Of a stretch of DNA of 64,000 bases, positions 45,578-57,500 are shown one piece after another. The translations under genes were made by a program, and so were the position numbers. The notes beneath the pieces were generated by a model, which saw only the letters and a program-made list of their open reading frames with translations, had not been told where the DNA came from and ran no database searches. The stretch comes from Mastigias papua (Eukaryota > Cnidaria > Scyphozoa > Rhizostomeae > Mastigiidae), in assembly GCA_964019165.1 (NCBI GenBank), contig OZ025283.1, forward strand, positions 9,754,501-9,818,500. The letters run 5' to 3'. The first letter of the stretch is position 1, and every line of letters begins with the position of its first letter.

Positions 45578-48171
45578 AATGACAGCACTTTTTTAAATTT
45601 CTGGAGACCTCAAACATTGACCATCAACAGAGCCGTGCTCTTATTGATAGACGTCTGTTTTGAGGTCTTTTACAAAAGAGTTCTGGAGAAAATTATCTCA
45701 TCGAACTGGAAAATGTTTGATGTAAGTTGTATTATCGTTCACTTGATCCACACTTACCTCGCAAAGGTTTTGTGCCACTATCACCGTATCAGCTAACTTG
45801 AGCAGTTTATTCCCTCCGTTTTTTGGCCTAAGATGGTATAATACTTTTGTGAACTAGGGACAATAGGCATGTTACTGATATATTGTAAGATAACAGAACC
45901 CTGGGTATATGATTTGTAAGGCTAGGTAATGACGTTCTGTTTATTTATTTGAGAAATACCTTTGTCTTTGTAGCAGTTTTGATGGGTATAGAATTAATTG
46001 TGGAAGGTTCGACCCTTTTTATTATGGAACGAACTGCACCTACACAAGCCAGGAATCTCATACTGTCATAGATATTTTTTGCTTGCGCCAGAAGGCAATT
46101 TTCAGCAAAATCTCCATTTTCTAGCTCTTCACTTTTTATCGTTATGGATACTTCCGTGGACAAAGATACCTGGCTTGAACTCATTTAGATGTAGGGGGCT
46201 GAGTAACAAATGAACTTAGGTGTATATCTTCGAGACAAGTTATCTTCCTCCTCTTAGAAAACCGCTTAGAATATTGTCAGATTTAGACTTTAGGAATTTG
46301 CTTGTAAGATAATTATGCAGAAAAATTTATTGTTATTTGGGTTTTGTTCCGTGTAAGATGTATTTATTCCGTACTTTATATGTTTTGTGTTAAATTGATC
46401 AAAATATTCTCTATTTTCATTACAAACATTCTCTCTGTCATAAAAAGTTCGTTGCTTCCTTGACCAGAGTTCTCTACATTATCACACCGTTCTCTCTCTT
46501 CAAAAGAAGAATCTTTCAGGCCGAGAATGACCTTCAGGATGTACGGAACAACAGCTGATGTATGGAACTGTTGAAGAGGGATATATAATGAAAACTGATG
46601 ACTGACCTTTTAAAATAGTGATTTTTGTAAATCTACCTTTTCTAAATCAACATTTTTCAAACTCTCTATATCTGATGTCTATTTTTCCGTGCTAATACTC
46701 TGTTTGTCATAAAGCGGTACTTTTTGGCATCTATCATGAATCGTCGAAAAAAGCCATTTTCTTCAGTCGGGAATTTTGAGCAATTTAATGTAAACCTTAG
46801 CTCCAACGTGTAGCCACAAAACAAGCTGTCTAAATGTCTTGCGATCATTCTGCAACACCTCATGTAATCGGGGTTTAATTTAAGACATCCTTTTAAGATA
46901 TGCAGGAGTTCTCGTAATAGCAGTTCAAAAGATATTTTTATGTTTCAACCTACCTTTCAAACGGCCTAAGTTAAGCTTCTTTGTGATTTGCTGATTGTTT
47001 ATGGCTCTCCATTGCTCTCATCCTGTAGAGAACTCCACATTCTAGAACGACTAGTGGTAACAAAAAAGACTTTAACGACTTCAATTATTTATTAGCATAC
47101 TGTTTTAAGCAGTTTCAGCATGATCCGTTGGTTAACATGTGCTCGCCTAGGCCGGCATTTTGGAAGTTGTACAATAGTTTGTTTACGTGTGACATGAGCA
47201 ACTAATTCTCCCGCCAAAAATCACTCTTGAAACGAGACAATTCCATAATGATTCTCAACTTTGTTGCTATTTGTGCTGCTTTTAATAATAACAATAGTAC
47301 TCATTTTTTCAAACTTCTGATATCTATTATAACATTTAATATACAGATACAGATCTCACCGCTATTTATTTAAAACAGACCCACCACAAATGGCTTTTAG
47401 CTGTCAAAGGTACCATACTTAAAATATATTTTTCTTAAAAACATTTATAAAAAAGGCATTTCCCTTAAAATTGTCTACTACGGCTCTATTAATTAGCAAT
47501 TTGATTGAAAAAGATAAAAAATGCTGTAGTTTAGACAGGTCCTTACTGTCTCTCCAATGAGTTTATTGGTGTTGTTTCGTGCTTTTTAATGTAGCGGAGG
47601 TAGACTTGAGTTCGCTGCACTTGTTTTATCAATTATATTTATGATGCTATATAACAGGTTTACATGAACTTGTGTACTTTAGATAATACAGCTTATTGTA
47701 ATGCATTTTGTTGATCTGAGTTTCGCTTGGATGCTAAGTACGGTATGGAGGAGAAAATTAATGCATATGGCAACAATGTTGCACAGAAGTTTAATATTTT
47801 TTCCCTAAAATACTGCATAATGGCCTGCATCGTATAATTCAATTGAGCACACTCACGATTTGTTTGTTACGCATGATTAAGGAGTTCTTTCTAGTTTACT
47901 GGTTCACTCATGTGACTTTGCGGGGGATTTCGAACCAGGTGCATCGAAATTCGAAGACGGTGAGTTGGTGGTTGCTAATGTAAGTATAAATACTAACAAC
48001 AACAGCAGACAGTACTCGATTCTTCCAAGCTTTATGTCTCTACATTGCGTCTCATTCACTGCCCTGTTGATTTCTGGCAGAGGGCTTAAATGAATGCATT
48101 ATTACCTGCAGCAGCAATTATTTGCGTAATCTCTAATTATCTTAATAAATGACATATCTATACACTTGCAG
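45578..48171. other. Intergenic upstream of EGF gene 1
   Basis: No coding gene recognised. A possible 5' untranslated exon ends at a GTAAGT donor at 47980 (or GTGAGT at 47960), pairing with the acceptor at 48170-48171, nine bases before the EGF gene 1 ATG. Confidence 0.35.
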
Positions 48172-48180
48172 ACTGCAGAA

Positions 48181-51100
48181 ATGAAAATCGACGTCTTTGC
48201 AATTGCTGTGTTTTGCTTTGGGATCTTTACCATCTGTAACTCACAAACGGCTGTTACGAGTAAGTCGACTAAATGAATTTTTACAAGAAAGTCGTATATG
48301 GGAAAGTAGTACCTACTCGATTGCTCAAAAAGTCAAAGAAATTCAGTACTGGATTTTTGCGAGCTAAAGAAGTTAATATACCTTTAAGCTCCCAATATTC
48401 ACGCGAAATAATCATTTCTTTTGCTTAATGTGTATAAATTTCCTGTGGTAACCTATGTAGTAAAGTGATATGTCTGGGTATTCAAGGCCAGCCATCACAG
48501 ACTGGGGGTGGGGTGACATTGGTTGACCACACCCTTCCAGCAAACTAAGCTTCCAAAAGCTTGTACCATATAGACAAAAGCTACTAAATCAAGTATACCC
48601 GTGAGTAGCGAGCTCAAATCTCAAATCCCGCTCGGGTCAGTTATTTTCTCCCACTCTCATTTTTATTTTTCCTAAATGCTGTTGTCTTTACATAAGTAAA
48701 TACTGCAACAAAGATGCTATGAGAGACAAAAAACTATCGATATTTTTCGGCCATGACATGAATATGATACATTTTTTAATAAATAACATTGCATAAAACA
48801 AATAATTAAACAAATAATTAGGCTATATACAAACAAAGTGATTACTTTGATCCATGCATAGAGCATACTTATGTTTGCCATAGCTCCAGTTTCGGAGTCT
48901 AGAAACATGTCATCAGCACTTTTCTGCAACCAACAGTTAATTTCAGTTGTCTGTAAGCAGATACTTTGATTACAGAGGAGTTGTTTTTTGTAGACTGCAC
49001 ATTGTGCGCTTTGAACAGCAACTGTTTGGCTATAAGTGCATCTCGATGGAATTGTGTTTGCAAAAATGGCTTCGCGGGCAATGGTGTTCTGTGCTTTGAC
49101 GTTGATGAGTGCTTGGTAAATCATGGTGGCTGTCACTCAGATGCAACCTGTAAAAATACACTTGGTTCGAGGACATGCACTTGCAATTCTGGGTTTAATG
49201 GCAGTGGGGATCATTGCTCTGATATTGATGAATGTCGAATCAACAATGGTGGTTGTCATGCAAATGCCAATTGTTCAAATACAGTTGGAAGCAGGCTTTG
49301 TACTTGTAACCCAGGATTTATTGGTAAGATACTGTTGATCACAAATAGACTTCCGTTCAGGGCTCAGATACTATCTTCACGATACGTTCAGAGTAAGTCA
49401 TTTTATTTAAAGACTAGCCACTGAAAGCCCTCGTTTACTTACAGAGGACTTCCAAGACGTGAGTCCTGAAAGACTTTCAGTATTCAAGTCTTATAACTTT
49501 CCCACGAGCTACTGTAGATGTAACAACTTAATTATCAGCATAATTATTCCAAGATTTTTCCATCACAAAGCTTCCAGAAGGAATTCCAGTAAGGAGGTAT
49601 ATAGTGGTCTTGGAAGAGAGTACTTTGAAGTGTGACTGTTTCCACCCATACGAAGATTAAAATGGAGTCATTTAAACTCAAGCGACTAAGTGAATGTCGA
49701 TCTGCTTACAATATTTTTGTAGTTTCATAGTGGAATGCATAGAGACTGAGACTCACACAATACAGACATAAGCGTAGGAGGTGGGGGAGCTGGGGGCTAT
49801 AGCCTCCCCAGTTGGACAGAAATCCATTTCGTTCAGGCAATTTCTTCTGAAAGAAAATTTTTTTTCCCGAAAATAGGTTTAGTTTAATTCGGCTGAATGA
49901 CAACTCATTCGGGCAACAGATGAGTGCTTCGGGTAGACAGTTTGTAGCCACCTAAGTCTAAAGCCCCCCTACGTCCACGGATACAGACAGTCCTTGCATC
50001 TTCCTCGCGCTGCAAAAGTTTATAATGTAGATTATATGGATAACTCGAAATACATTTTCAAAACGCATATATTATATCATCATTAACAAAGGTGCTTGCA
50101 CATTTGTAGTAGCAATCCTGCAACTGGTGGCCATATAAATTCTACTTAGCACTCCCTATCGCAATGTTCTGATGCCCCTTACTCTGACCCTCGAAAGCCA
50201 CTTGTGAAATCTTCCACAGAAAGTTTCCAAAACATGACGTGTTTTCATCTTTGGTATAGGAACCGGACAGTTCTGCATAGATGTAGATGAGTGCTTGATT
50301 AATTATGGTGGATGCAACAAAACAGTTTCCACGTGTAAAAACACTTATGGATCAAGAGAATGTGTTTGCTACCAAGGTTATGCAAAAAATGGTACTGAAT
50401 GTTCAGACATTAATGAATGCTTAATCGATAACGGTGGTTGTCATAAGCATGCTTTGTGCAGTAACACTCGAGGATCACGTACATGTCAGTGCAATTCTGG
50501 GTATAGAGGAGATGGTTTACATTGCACAGACATTAATGAATGTGACAAGATGAGAGGTGGATGTGACAAAAATGCAATGTATGTTTTTCCATGGTATATT
50601 CTTAGGTTTTCGGTATTAAGCTCGTTAACTGCGAGGCGTTATGTGGTAGACCACCAAGAGCCATGCATATTGGCTCATAGAAAAGTCTCGTAGATCTCTG
50701 CAGCACTTATCAAGGTGTCTGTTGGAGAAAGGAGTAACCTAATCGTTCACCTTGCTCTCTGAAGATTACACTCTCACAGTGCAATTAGTTGAAGTCATCT
50801 GTGATAGAAAACAAGGGTGTCGCATGCCAGACTAGGAAGTTGAAGGTAAAAGGCTCTGCGTTCGAAGATCAAAGTAAATTTAAATGTGACATTCAATAAT
50901 CAAGCTAGAATTACGGTACAGAATCATAGCAGCCTTTATTTGAATTCTGTACATAACACACCCTTAAACGGCAAGTAGTTAGGCTCAAACTCATAGTCAA
51001 TTGCAATAAAAATCCTTAAAGGAAAGCAGAAGTAAACTTGTAGATATACTGAAAAGGTAAGGGAATGAGTCAAGAAATAAATACATGAGTTACTTAGAAG

Positions 51101-52390
51101 TAAAACGGAACTGGGCATAAACAGCAACACCTTCACTGCACAAAGTGAAAATAAAGTCTTTTTTAAAACATGCAGATTCTTTTCTGAAAAAATTAACACT
51201 ACTTTCAACAGGTGCCTCAATTTAAATGGAACACATGAATGTCGTTGTTCTGTTGGTTATTCTGGAAATGGCACTCATTGTCAAGACATAAATGAATGCA
51301 ACAATGCTACACTCAGTGGATGTCACAGTGACGCACTATGTGCTAATTCTTTGGGTAGTTATACATGTACATGCAAAACTGGATATGAAGGGGATGGTCG
51401 AAGCTGCAAGAGTAAGTAATTATCTTGATAGAAAATGTTTTTAAACTTTATGCAGAAGAAATGGGGACACGATTGCATCTATTCATGAAGTTACTAGCTA
51501 CTATCTAAATTGGGATCGCTCCAGAAGACATCTCACTTTTCTGTCAATTTTCTACCAAATCTCGGAGTTCCATGATAATATAATGAGATATTGCAAAAAT
51601 AATGAAGATGAATGATTACCTAAGCCAGTGAATTGCAGCTGTGAAATACAAGTCTTGAGCTACAGAATGAGCAGAAGTCAGGAGTTTGAGGTTTTAGCTA
51701 ATGTGTGCATGTGTGCAAAATGTATGCAAAATGTGACTTTGTCATCAGGCTATCATTTATTCGTCTAGCACAACAGTGAATCGTGGTCTACTTGAAAAGT
51801 ATGCAAATATTAGTACATTTGCAATTCGTGAGTTTAATTGAACGAGTTGTTGATGACTATTGTAGTAATGAATCTTTACTGTGTAATGATAATTTTGTTC
51901 TTAGGTAAAACAGATCCACTAGTCCTCATCATGAGTTTGTTTATTTTTGCTGTTACCAGTTGCACTGTCATCTACATGCTTGTCCACTTCAGCATGTAAG
52001 TTCATCGATTTCTATGGTGTAATCAAATGTCTCGTTATTCGGCATCCAATTATATGTTAATAAAATAATGCATAAACTTAATTAACACCCTACATAGAAT
52101 AACAACTAGATTATATTCGATACAGGACCATTACTAGGTTACCACTGTAAGATTAATATAATGCTCTCTCTACAGACCTAAGTTCATTCCTTTGATGAAT
52201 TGAGTGAAAATTGTTGTTTGGGCATTCATAGATTTAAATCATCATTTCACTGATTTCTTTCTTTAGCAACTTTTTCTTGCCTCCATGCTGTGCAGGTTCT
52301 TCTTCGCCTCTTTTTAAATCTAGATACTTTCAGGTAGAACATACACCTTCTTACTCTGGACAGTTAAGTTCTCTAGAATTACTAGTGTAG
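48181..52390 (+). CDS. EGF gene 1: secreted-type leader, seven EGF-like modules, one transmembrane helix
   Basis: Exons 48181-48259, 48994-49323, 50260-50578, 51212-51411, 51905-51995 and 52267-52390 join to 380 codons with all phases consistent and GT-AG borders. Exon 1 is a signal peptide (MKIDVFAIAVFCFGIF...). Then comes an atypical first module (CTLCALNSNC) and six modules opening D-[IV]-[DN]-E-C, the calcium-binding type. Exon 5 supplies one hydrophobic helix (LVLIMSLFIFAVTSCTVIYM). Exon 6 encodes a short tail with PPCC (possible palmitoylation) and a basic patch. Predicted role: type I cell-surface protein for adhesion or ligand binding; partner unknown. Exon 5 read through would end at TAA 51997-51999, one codon past the donor, giving a tailless form. 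It is a tandem paralogue of the gene at 54575. Confidence 0.85.
49740..49985 (-). repeat. Dispersed repeat (CCCGA...ACTGGGGA family), inverted copy in EGF gene 1 intron 2
   Basis: 'GTAGGAGGTGGGGGAGCTGGGGGCTATAGCCTCCCCAGTTGGACAG' is the reverse complement of the 3790-3920 block. It is the longest of the three copies, ending near 'CCCCCCTACGTCCACGGATAC'. Confidence 0.5.
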
Positions 52391-52421
52391 CAAAAAGCAT
52401 CATTTTATTTATTTACACCTT

Positions 52422-52499
52422 TGGATCACGCTACCCGATGACGTAAAAGATGTTAACTCAATTGCAATGTTCAAAAGAAAGATCAAACAATGGAATTAG
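52422..52499 (+). mobile_element. LINE terminal fragment (25 codons)
   Basis: The frame WITLPDDVKDVN followed by FKRKIKQWN and TAG is the extreme C-terminus of a LINE polymerase (family pattern WN-LP--V-----S---FK--L). It begins 32 bases after the EGF gene 1 stop, so it may form part of the transcript's 3' end. Confidence 0.6.
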
Positions 52500-52524
52500 G
52501 ACAAATACAACTGCAAGATATGTA

Positions 52525-52530
52525 AATAAA
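52525..52530 (+). terminator. Candidate polyadenylation signal AATAAA
   Basis: AATAAA lies 135 bases after the EGF gene 1 stop and 26 bases after the LINE fragment's stop. It may serve either, and the host gene could be using a LINE-derived signal. Confidence 0.3.
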
Positions 52531-52631
52531 CAAAATGAGGCTTTAGTGAGGTCCTAGAAAAAGGATTGGAAAAAACTTACTACTTCTTTCGTCTCACCAA
52601 CTGTAAATAATTTTATGATAATAATAATAAT

Positions 52632-52749
52632 AGACGCCAAATGTTTTGATTGGTTGAGAACTCTGACCACTTTGCATGATGATTGGTCAATTGAGTTGGA
52701 AAAAAATAGACCTGATCAGAGCTCTCAACGAGTCAAAAATTTGGTGTCT
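52632..52749. mobile_element. Short foldback MITE
   Basis: 'AGACGCCAAATGTTTTGATTGGTTGAGAACTCT' at 52632 and its inverted, diverged copy ending 'TTTGGTGTCT' at 52749 (about 25 of 32 matching) enclose 50 bp. Non-coding. Confidence 0.5.
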
Positions 52750-54570
52750 GTGATAGCAAGAGGTTGAACAAGATGGACAATATTAGAGAGCAATGATCAT
52801 TTCTCGTGCTAGCACAATTAATTATTTACGTACGTCCCTTACAGACTCAAGTGTGGAAAAAATGATGGCCGGCAAGATGCGTAGCTGACAACGGACGACA
52901 CAGTGATAGCTCGCTTTCAACTTTGCCTGTCTTGATATGAATTCATATATTTTCACATTAATCCTGTCCATTAATTATTGTCTACTCTGATAATCTCTCT
53001 TTGGAGAGACAGTTCTACCGAAATGTAGGGTGGAAAACATGTTTGAATGGACGCCCGATTAATGCTTGATTGAAATCTTCCCCTATAACAGTCTTCCCAA
53101 TTAAAAATTAAAGAGAATTGCAATATGGGATACATCATGACTAAATATGAACACATGACTCAAGAAAGATTTCTCAAACTTTCGCTTGATACCATCAAGA
53201 GATGCTACTTCATACGGCTTATATTAGGCTTGCCTTCATTCTTATATGAATTTTGAAATGTGTCAGTCTTTAAAGTCAAATAGATTTCCCTAGAAATAAC
53301 AGTAAAATTCCTTAAAAAGTTTTGTAAGTCTGAATTATTTCAGAATTATTTTATAAAGCATGAATTTTATGCATTTGAGGGGTTTTCAGCAATCTATTGT
53401 CTGTTCTCATCGCTTTGTTATATATCGATGATGCTTTTTTCAGGGAATGGAATGTGCTTCCTCGCAGTTTCCCTATTCGTTAGTATATGTTATTTTGAAT
53501 TTGCATACCTTGTGCATTTCAGACATATTCCAACCAGCTGGGAAGCAAAGCTTGTAGGAATCTTTTAGCATACTGTACTAACTCATTCCTGGCTCTTGAC
53601 AGTGAATAGCAGGCCCACCGAGAGGTTATATGAGGTACAGGGCAGATGGAAAACGTCATTATGATATATAAAAGCCACTAAAGTTATCTTATAGCTTGTA
53701 GGGCCTCTTTCAGGTTCGGAGCCTGGGGATCTATACTTCCTGTTCCCCCTATTGGCGGTTCTTGCGTAGAAAGGTTCAGGAGCGACATTTGGTGTTGGAG
53801 GTAAGGTTTGGATTGTGCTCCATAGCTAAAATATCTTCAAAGTGGTTCACTTCTCAGCTTAGTGCTCGGAAATATCAATCGAAAATGCCTTCACGAAGTT
53901 GGAGATAAACTGTTGCTTTGTATAAACGTAAATATTTTACCCGGATGAAAGTTGCGAGTTATTTATTCTCTTCAATACATTCGTTTCAACATGGTGCAAC
54001 ATTATGAAGGAAGGAAACATTACTCAATATAGAAGCATCTTATTGAATTAGTTTAGGGATGCCCGATGATTGGTCTAGAACAAAATATGGTATTATTCTC
54101 ACAATAGCGTACATTCCAATGCGTTTGTTGAGTATTATCAAGACAGCTCTATCAGTTTTGAGTTGGTCATGCGTGCGAAGTTGTAAAGGGATAAGACTCT
54201 AAAGTGGATATTAAAAGTTCAAAGACACTGAGTTCCTGGCTGCCAAACCACCTCTAGTATATCAAAGGTAAGTACATGCTGACGATGTAGTTTGATTCTG
54301 CCAATATTTTTCTTTGTTTCCTTTTACATACGTAATGCTAAGGCCTACCAGGGAGTTCAACTTCCTCTTTTCTCTCCTCCCTGCCTTTATGAGCTGAACA
54401 CATACACTTTGAGGAGTAATTAAGCTGGAACATTGACTGATTAAGAAAACTTTTATCTTAAATGTAGCAGAATTTAGTATGTTTATGATAGTTATAATGG
54501 TAGAGAATGGGAGGCTGAAATACAGTACTTTGAATGCTTAACAAAACTTTTCACAACACTTGCAGGTCGC
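52750..54570. other. Intergenic between the two EGF genes
   Basis: No gene or known repeat. A 5' untranslated exon of EGF gene 2 may end at the GTAAGT donor at 54268, paired with the CAG acceptor at 54563-54565. Confidence 0.35.
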
Positions 54571-54574
54571 AACA

Positions 54575-57500
54575 ATGACAACCAACTTCCTTGCTGCTGT
54601 CTTACTTGGTTTTGCATCCTTTGTCCTATGCAATGCACAAATTATTACAACAAGTAAGTCCATTGAACATATGATATTATGTACCTGACCTTAGGTCAAA
54701 AACGACAAAAAAGAGATTCATAATGCTTGAATCTCATTTCATTCAATTCGTTATTGATATTTGCATATGTTCATAAAACCGAATAGCAGGCAATATAGAC
54801 TCTACAGGACCTCGAATTTAAGCATATTCAGCCCTCAATATGTAGGGATGGTTAGATCTGCGACTGGCTTGGCGTTCATCCAAAGCCTACCTAAGGACAC
54901 AAACCCGAAAGATGGACTTTTGGAAAATCAGCTACAGGAGTTATATACTATAGATTTATTTTCTGTAGATGCTATATTTTATCTATTGTTTTATACATAT
55001 GCTTTAAGAGCGTCGTCTTTGAACTTTTATAAGCCAAGTGAAAATTAAATGAAAAAAGCAAATGGACATCAAATAAAACAAAGACATAAACATACGTTCA
55101 AAAAGTGCAGGAGAGAAGGATAACATTTGGGAATTAAGAATAGGACAGTCTCTAAGGATAAATAGGCTCTAGTGAATGAGGAGACCCGTGTTGTTCAGAA
55201 CAGGCTACAAAGAGATATAGCTTCTCTATTATTTTCTATTCCCTCTCAGACCCATATAGCTTACAAATAACCAAATGTTGCCTAGCTTTAAGCTGCAGGG
55301 AACACTTGAGGACAACCAAAACAGGTCAACAACAAAAAGCAAAAATTCTTCCGCTTTTTACAACCTTTTCTCTTCCAATGGTCAACTTTCATTCCCTTGA
55401 TATTTGTCCTATAATCAGCCAAGGCAATAAAACATAGATCTCCTCTTACACAAAAGTCTGCTTATCCTTAGAGGCCACCCTCTTCTTAATGCATATATGT
55501 CATTCTTCCCTCTAACACTTTTTGAACAGCTGTTTACGTCTTTCTTTTACTTGATGTTTACTTGCTTTCTTCCCTTGTTAGCATGGATATGTCTGCTCCC
55601 TTTAAAAACGTTCACACCACAGTGAATGGGTCTGAATGGGTCCGAATGGGTCTGAATGGGTCCGAATTGGACCGAATGGGTCCGAAACGTCTGAATCTCA
55701 CTTGTACCTGTTTAATCTTTTAATACATTTGATCTCAATGAAAATTCAATCAGGCATTATGACTTTCGTTCTTGTCGCTTTGGTTTTAAGATTTGTAAGA
55801 AAGCTGCCGGTCCAGACCATCGATATTTGACATGGAAATTAGTGATGCAGGAGAAAATAGAGATTAATGAGGCAGAAAGCAATGAAAATTAATGATGAAG
55901 AAGGAAATAGAGATTAATGAGGCTGATAGAATCAAATGAAAATAGTAGAATGTAAATAAATTTCATGATTTCAAATTCTATTATGCATTCCCATACCTCT
56001 CAGGCATCTGGACAGAAGCGTAGATACAGGGGACCTGAGAGGTGAAACCCCCCCTCCCCCATAAAACTAGACTGCCATTTTTCGGAAAATTTTTTATCTT
56101 GTTGGAAAACTGATGCAGTCGTTTTTCTCTTCTATTGAAGTGCATAACCTTGAAAGGAAAGGCATCGTTATAACTGAATAGCTAAATAGACCAGCCGTAA
56201 GGAAATAAATATACTTTTTATGCTTTTGATGAAAAATCTACACTACTTGCCCTTCCCTTGAATTTTTCTATCTGCATCTCTACGTCTATAGACTGCCTCT
56301 TGTATGAAAATTCAAAATATAATGTGTTCTTCTTACTGCTGAGCTTGTCCGGCAGGGTTCCTTCATGTATTGGAGGATGACTTTTAGCATGTTCTACTGT
56401 TATGGCGTCAATTAAAGAAACAACCCATATTTTAAAAGAGTGTTCGCAACACTAGTTCTTGAAAGTATTACTTATGGACGGGTCATTAATTACTTGTGGG
56501 GAGGGGGTGGAAGACATTCTCATACATTTGATGGAATTTTCGTCCCCCCTCTCAGATTTATGTAGATATTTTGATCCCCACTCCAGGACTTCAGAAGAAA
56601 CTCCATAGTCCTTCTCTTGAAATGCTCTTTATTTCTCATCCCCCCACCCTCTGAGTGTGCAGAATTTTGGTACCCCCTCCCAGATGTCTTCCACCCCATC
56701 CCCTGGAAGAATTGATGACCGGTCCCTTATGAGTTGTTACACACAAGCCTACACATAAACCTAGCCATTGAACAGTGATAATTGGGCCCATGCATAGAGC
56801 AAGCTGTCTGCTTTTATTGCTCCAGCTTTGGGATTCTGGAAACATAGAAGTTTTCAAGAAGCAAGAAGATACAAATGATAACACAATAAAGGATAAAACA
56901 ATCATTAAATGTAATATCTTGATTAACCTCTTTAGAGAAGTTTATTTCGCCACTCTATATTGCTTTTATCCATTTACGCCAGACTGCATCTTTTGCTATC
57001 TAGTTTTTTCTACTTTTAATTATTTCGTAGATACATACATATATGTTTAATTGCTTTACATTTTATCTGTAAAACTTCCAGTTCATGTTATTTCCATGGA
57101 GGTTTTGTATGAAAATACAGTTGCTTTTACTGACACGATTTAAATGTTAAGTATTAGTACAAGAGAAGCCGGGCGGCATCTACACGGTAGCTAGGTAATT
57201 GTAAGAATGAGGAAGTTGATGGACAATAGAATATTTTTATCTAAGTCGTAAACAATTTAACGTACAACTTCCTTATCTTAATTATACATAGAGGTCCGAT
57301 CTCTAGAATTAATTGACTTGGGATATTTGATTCATATTTGACTTGGGATGAAGGGTTTGAAATATGCTTGTGCAAAGGGCGTCAGCTTGTAGCAAAGGAG
57401 TCGGATTTTACATGTCATCAAATTTTCAAATGAAACAGCAATTGAAAGCTCACAGAAGCTTTCCTCTTTTCTCAAAATGTAACATAACCAAAAGGCCTGT

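Noticed and set aside
48717..49136. 139-codon minus-strand ORF over EGF gene 1 exon 2
   Set aside because: It is antisense to an exon with clear EGF cysteine spacing; shadow frame.
54761..55048. 95-codon ORF in EGF gene 2 intron 1
   Set aside because: No cysteine-rich module, no motif and no splice signals in phase with the EGF gene.
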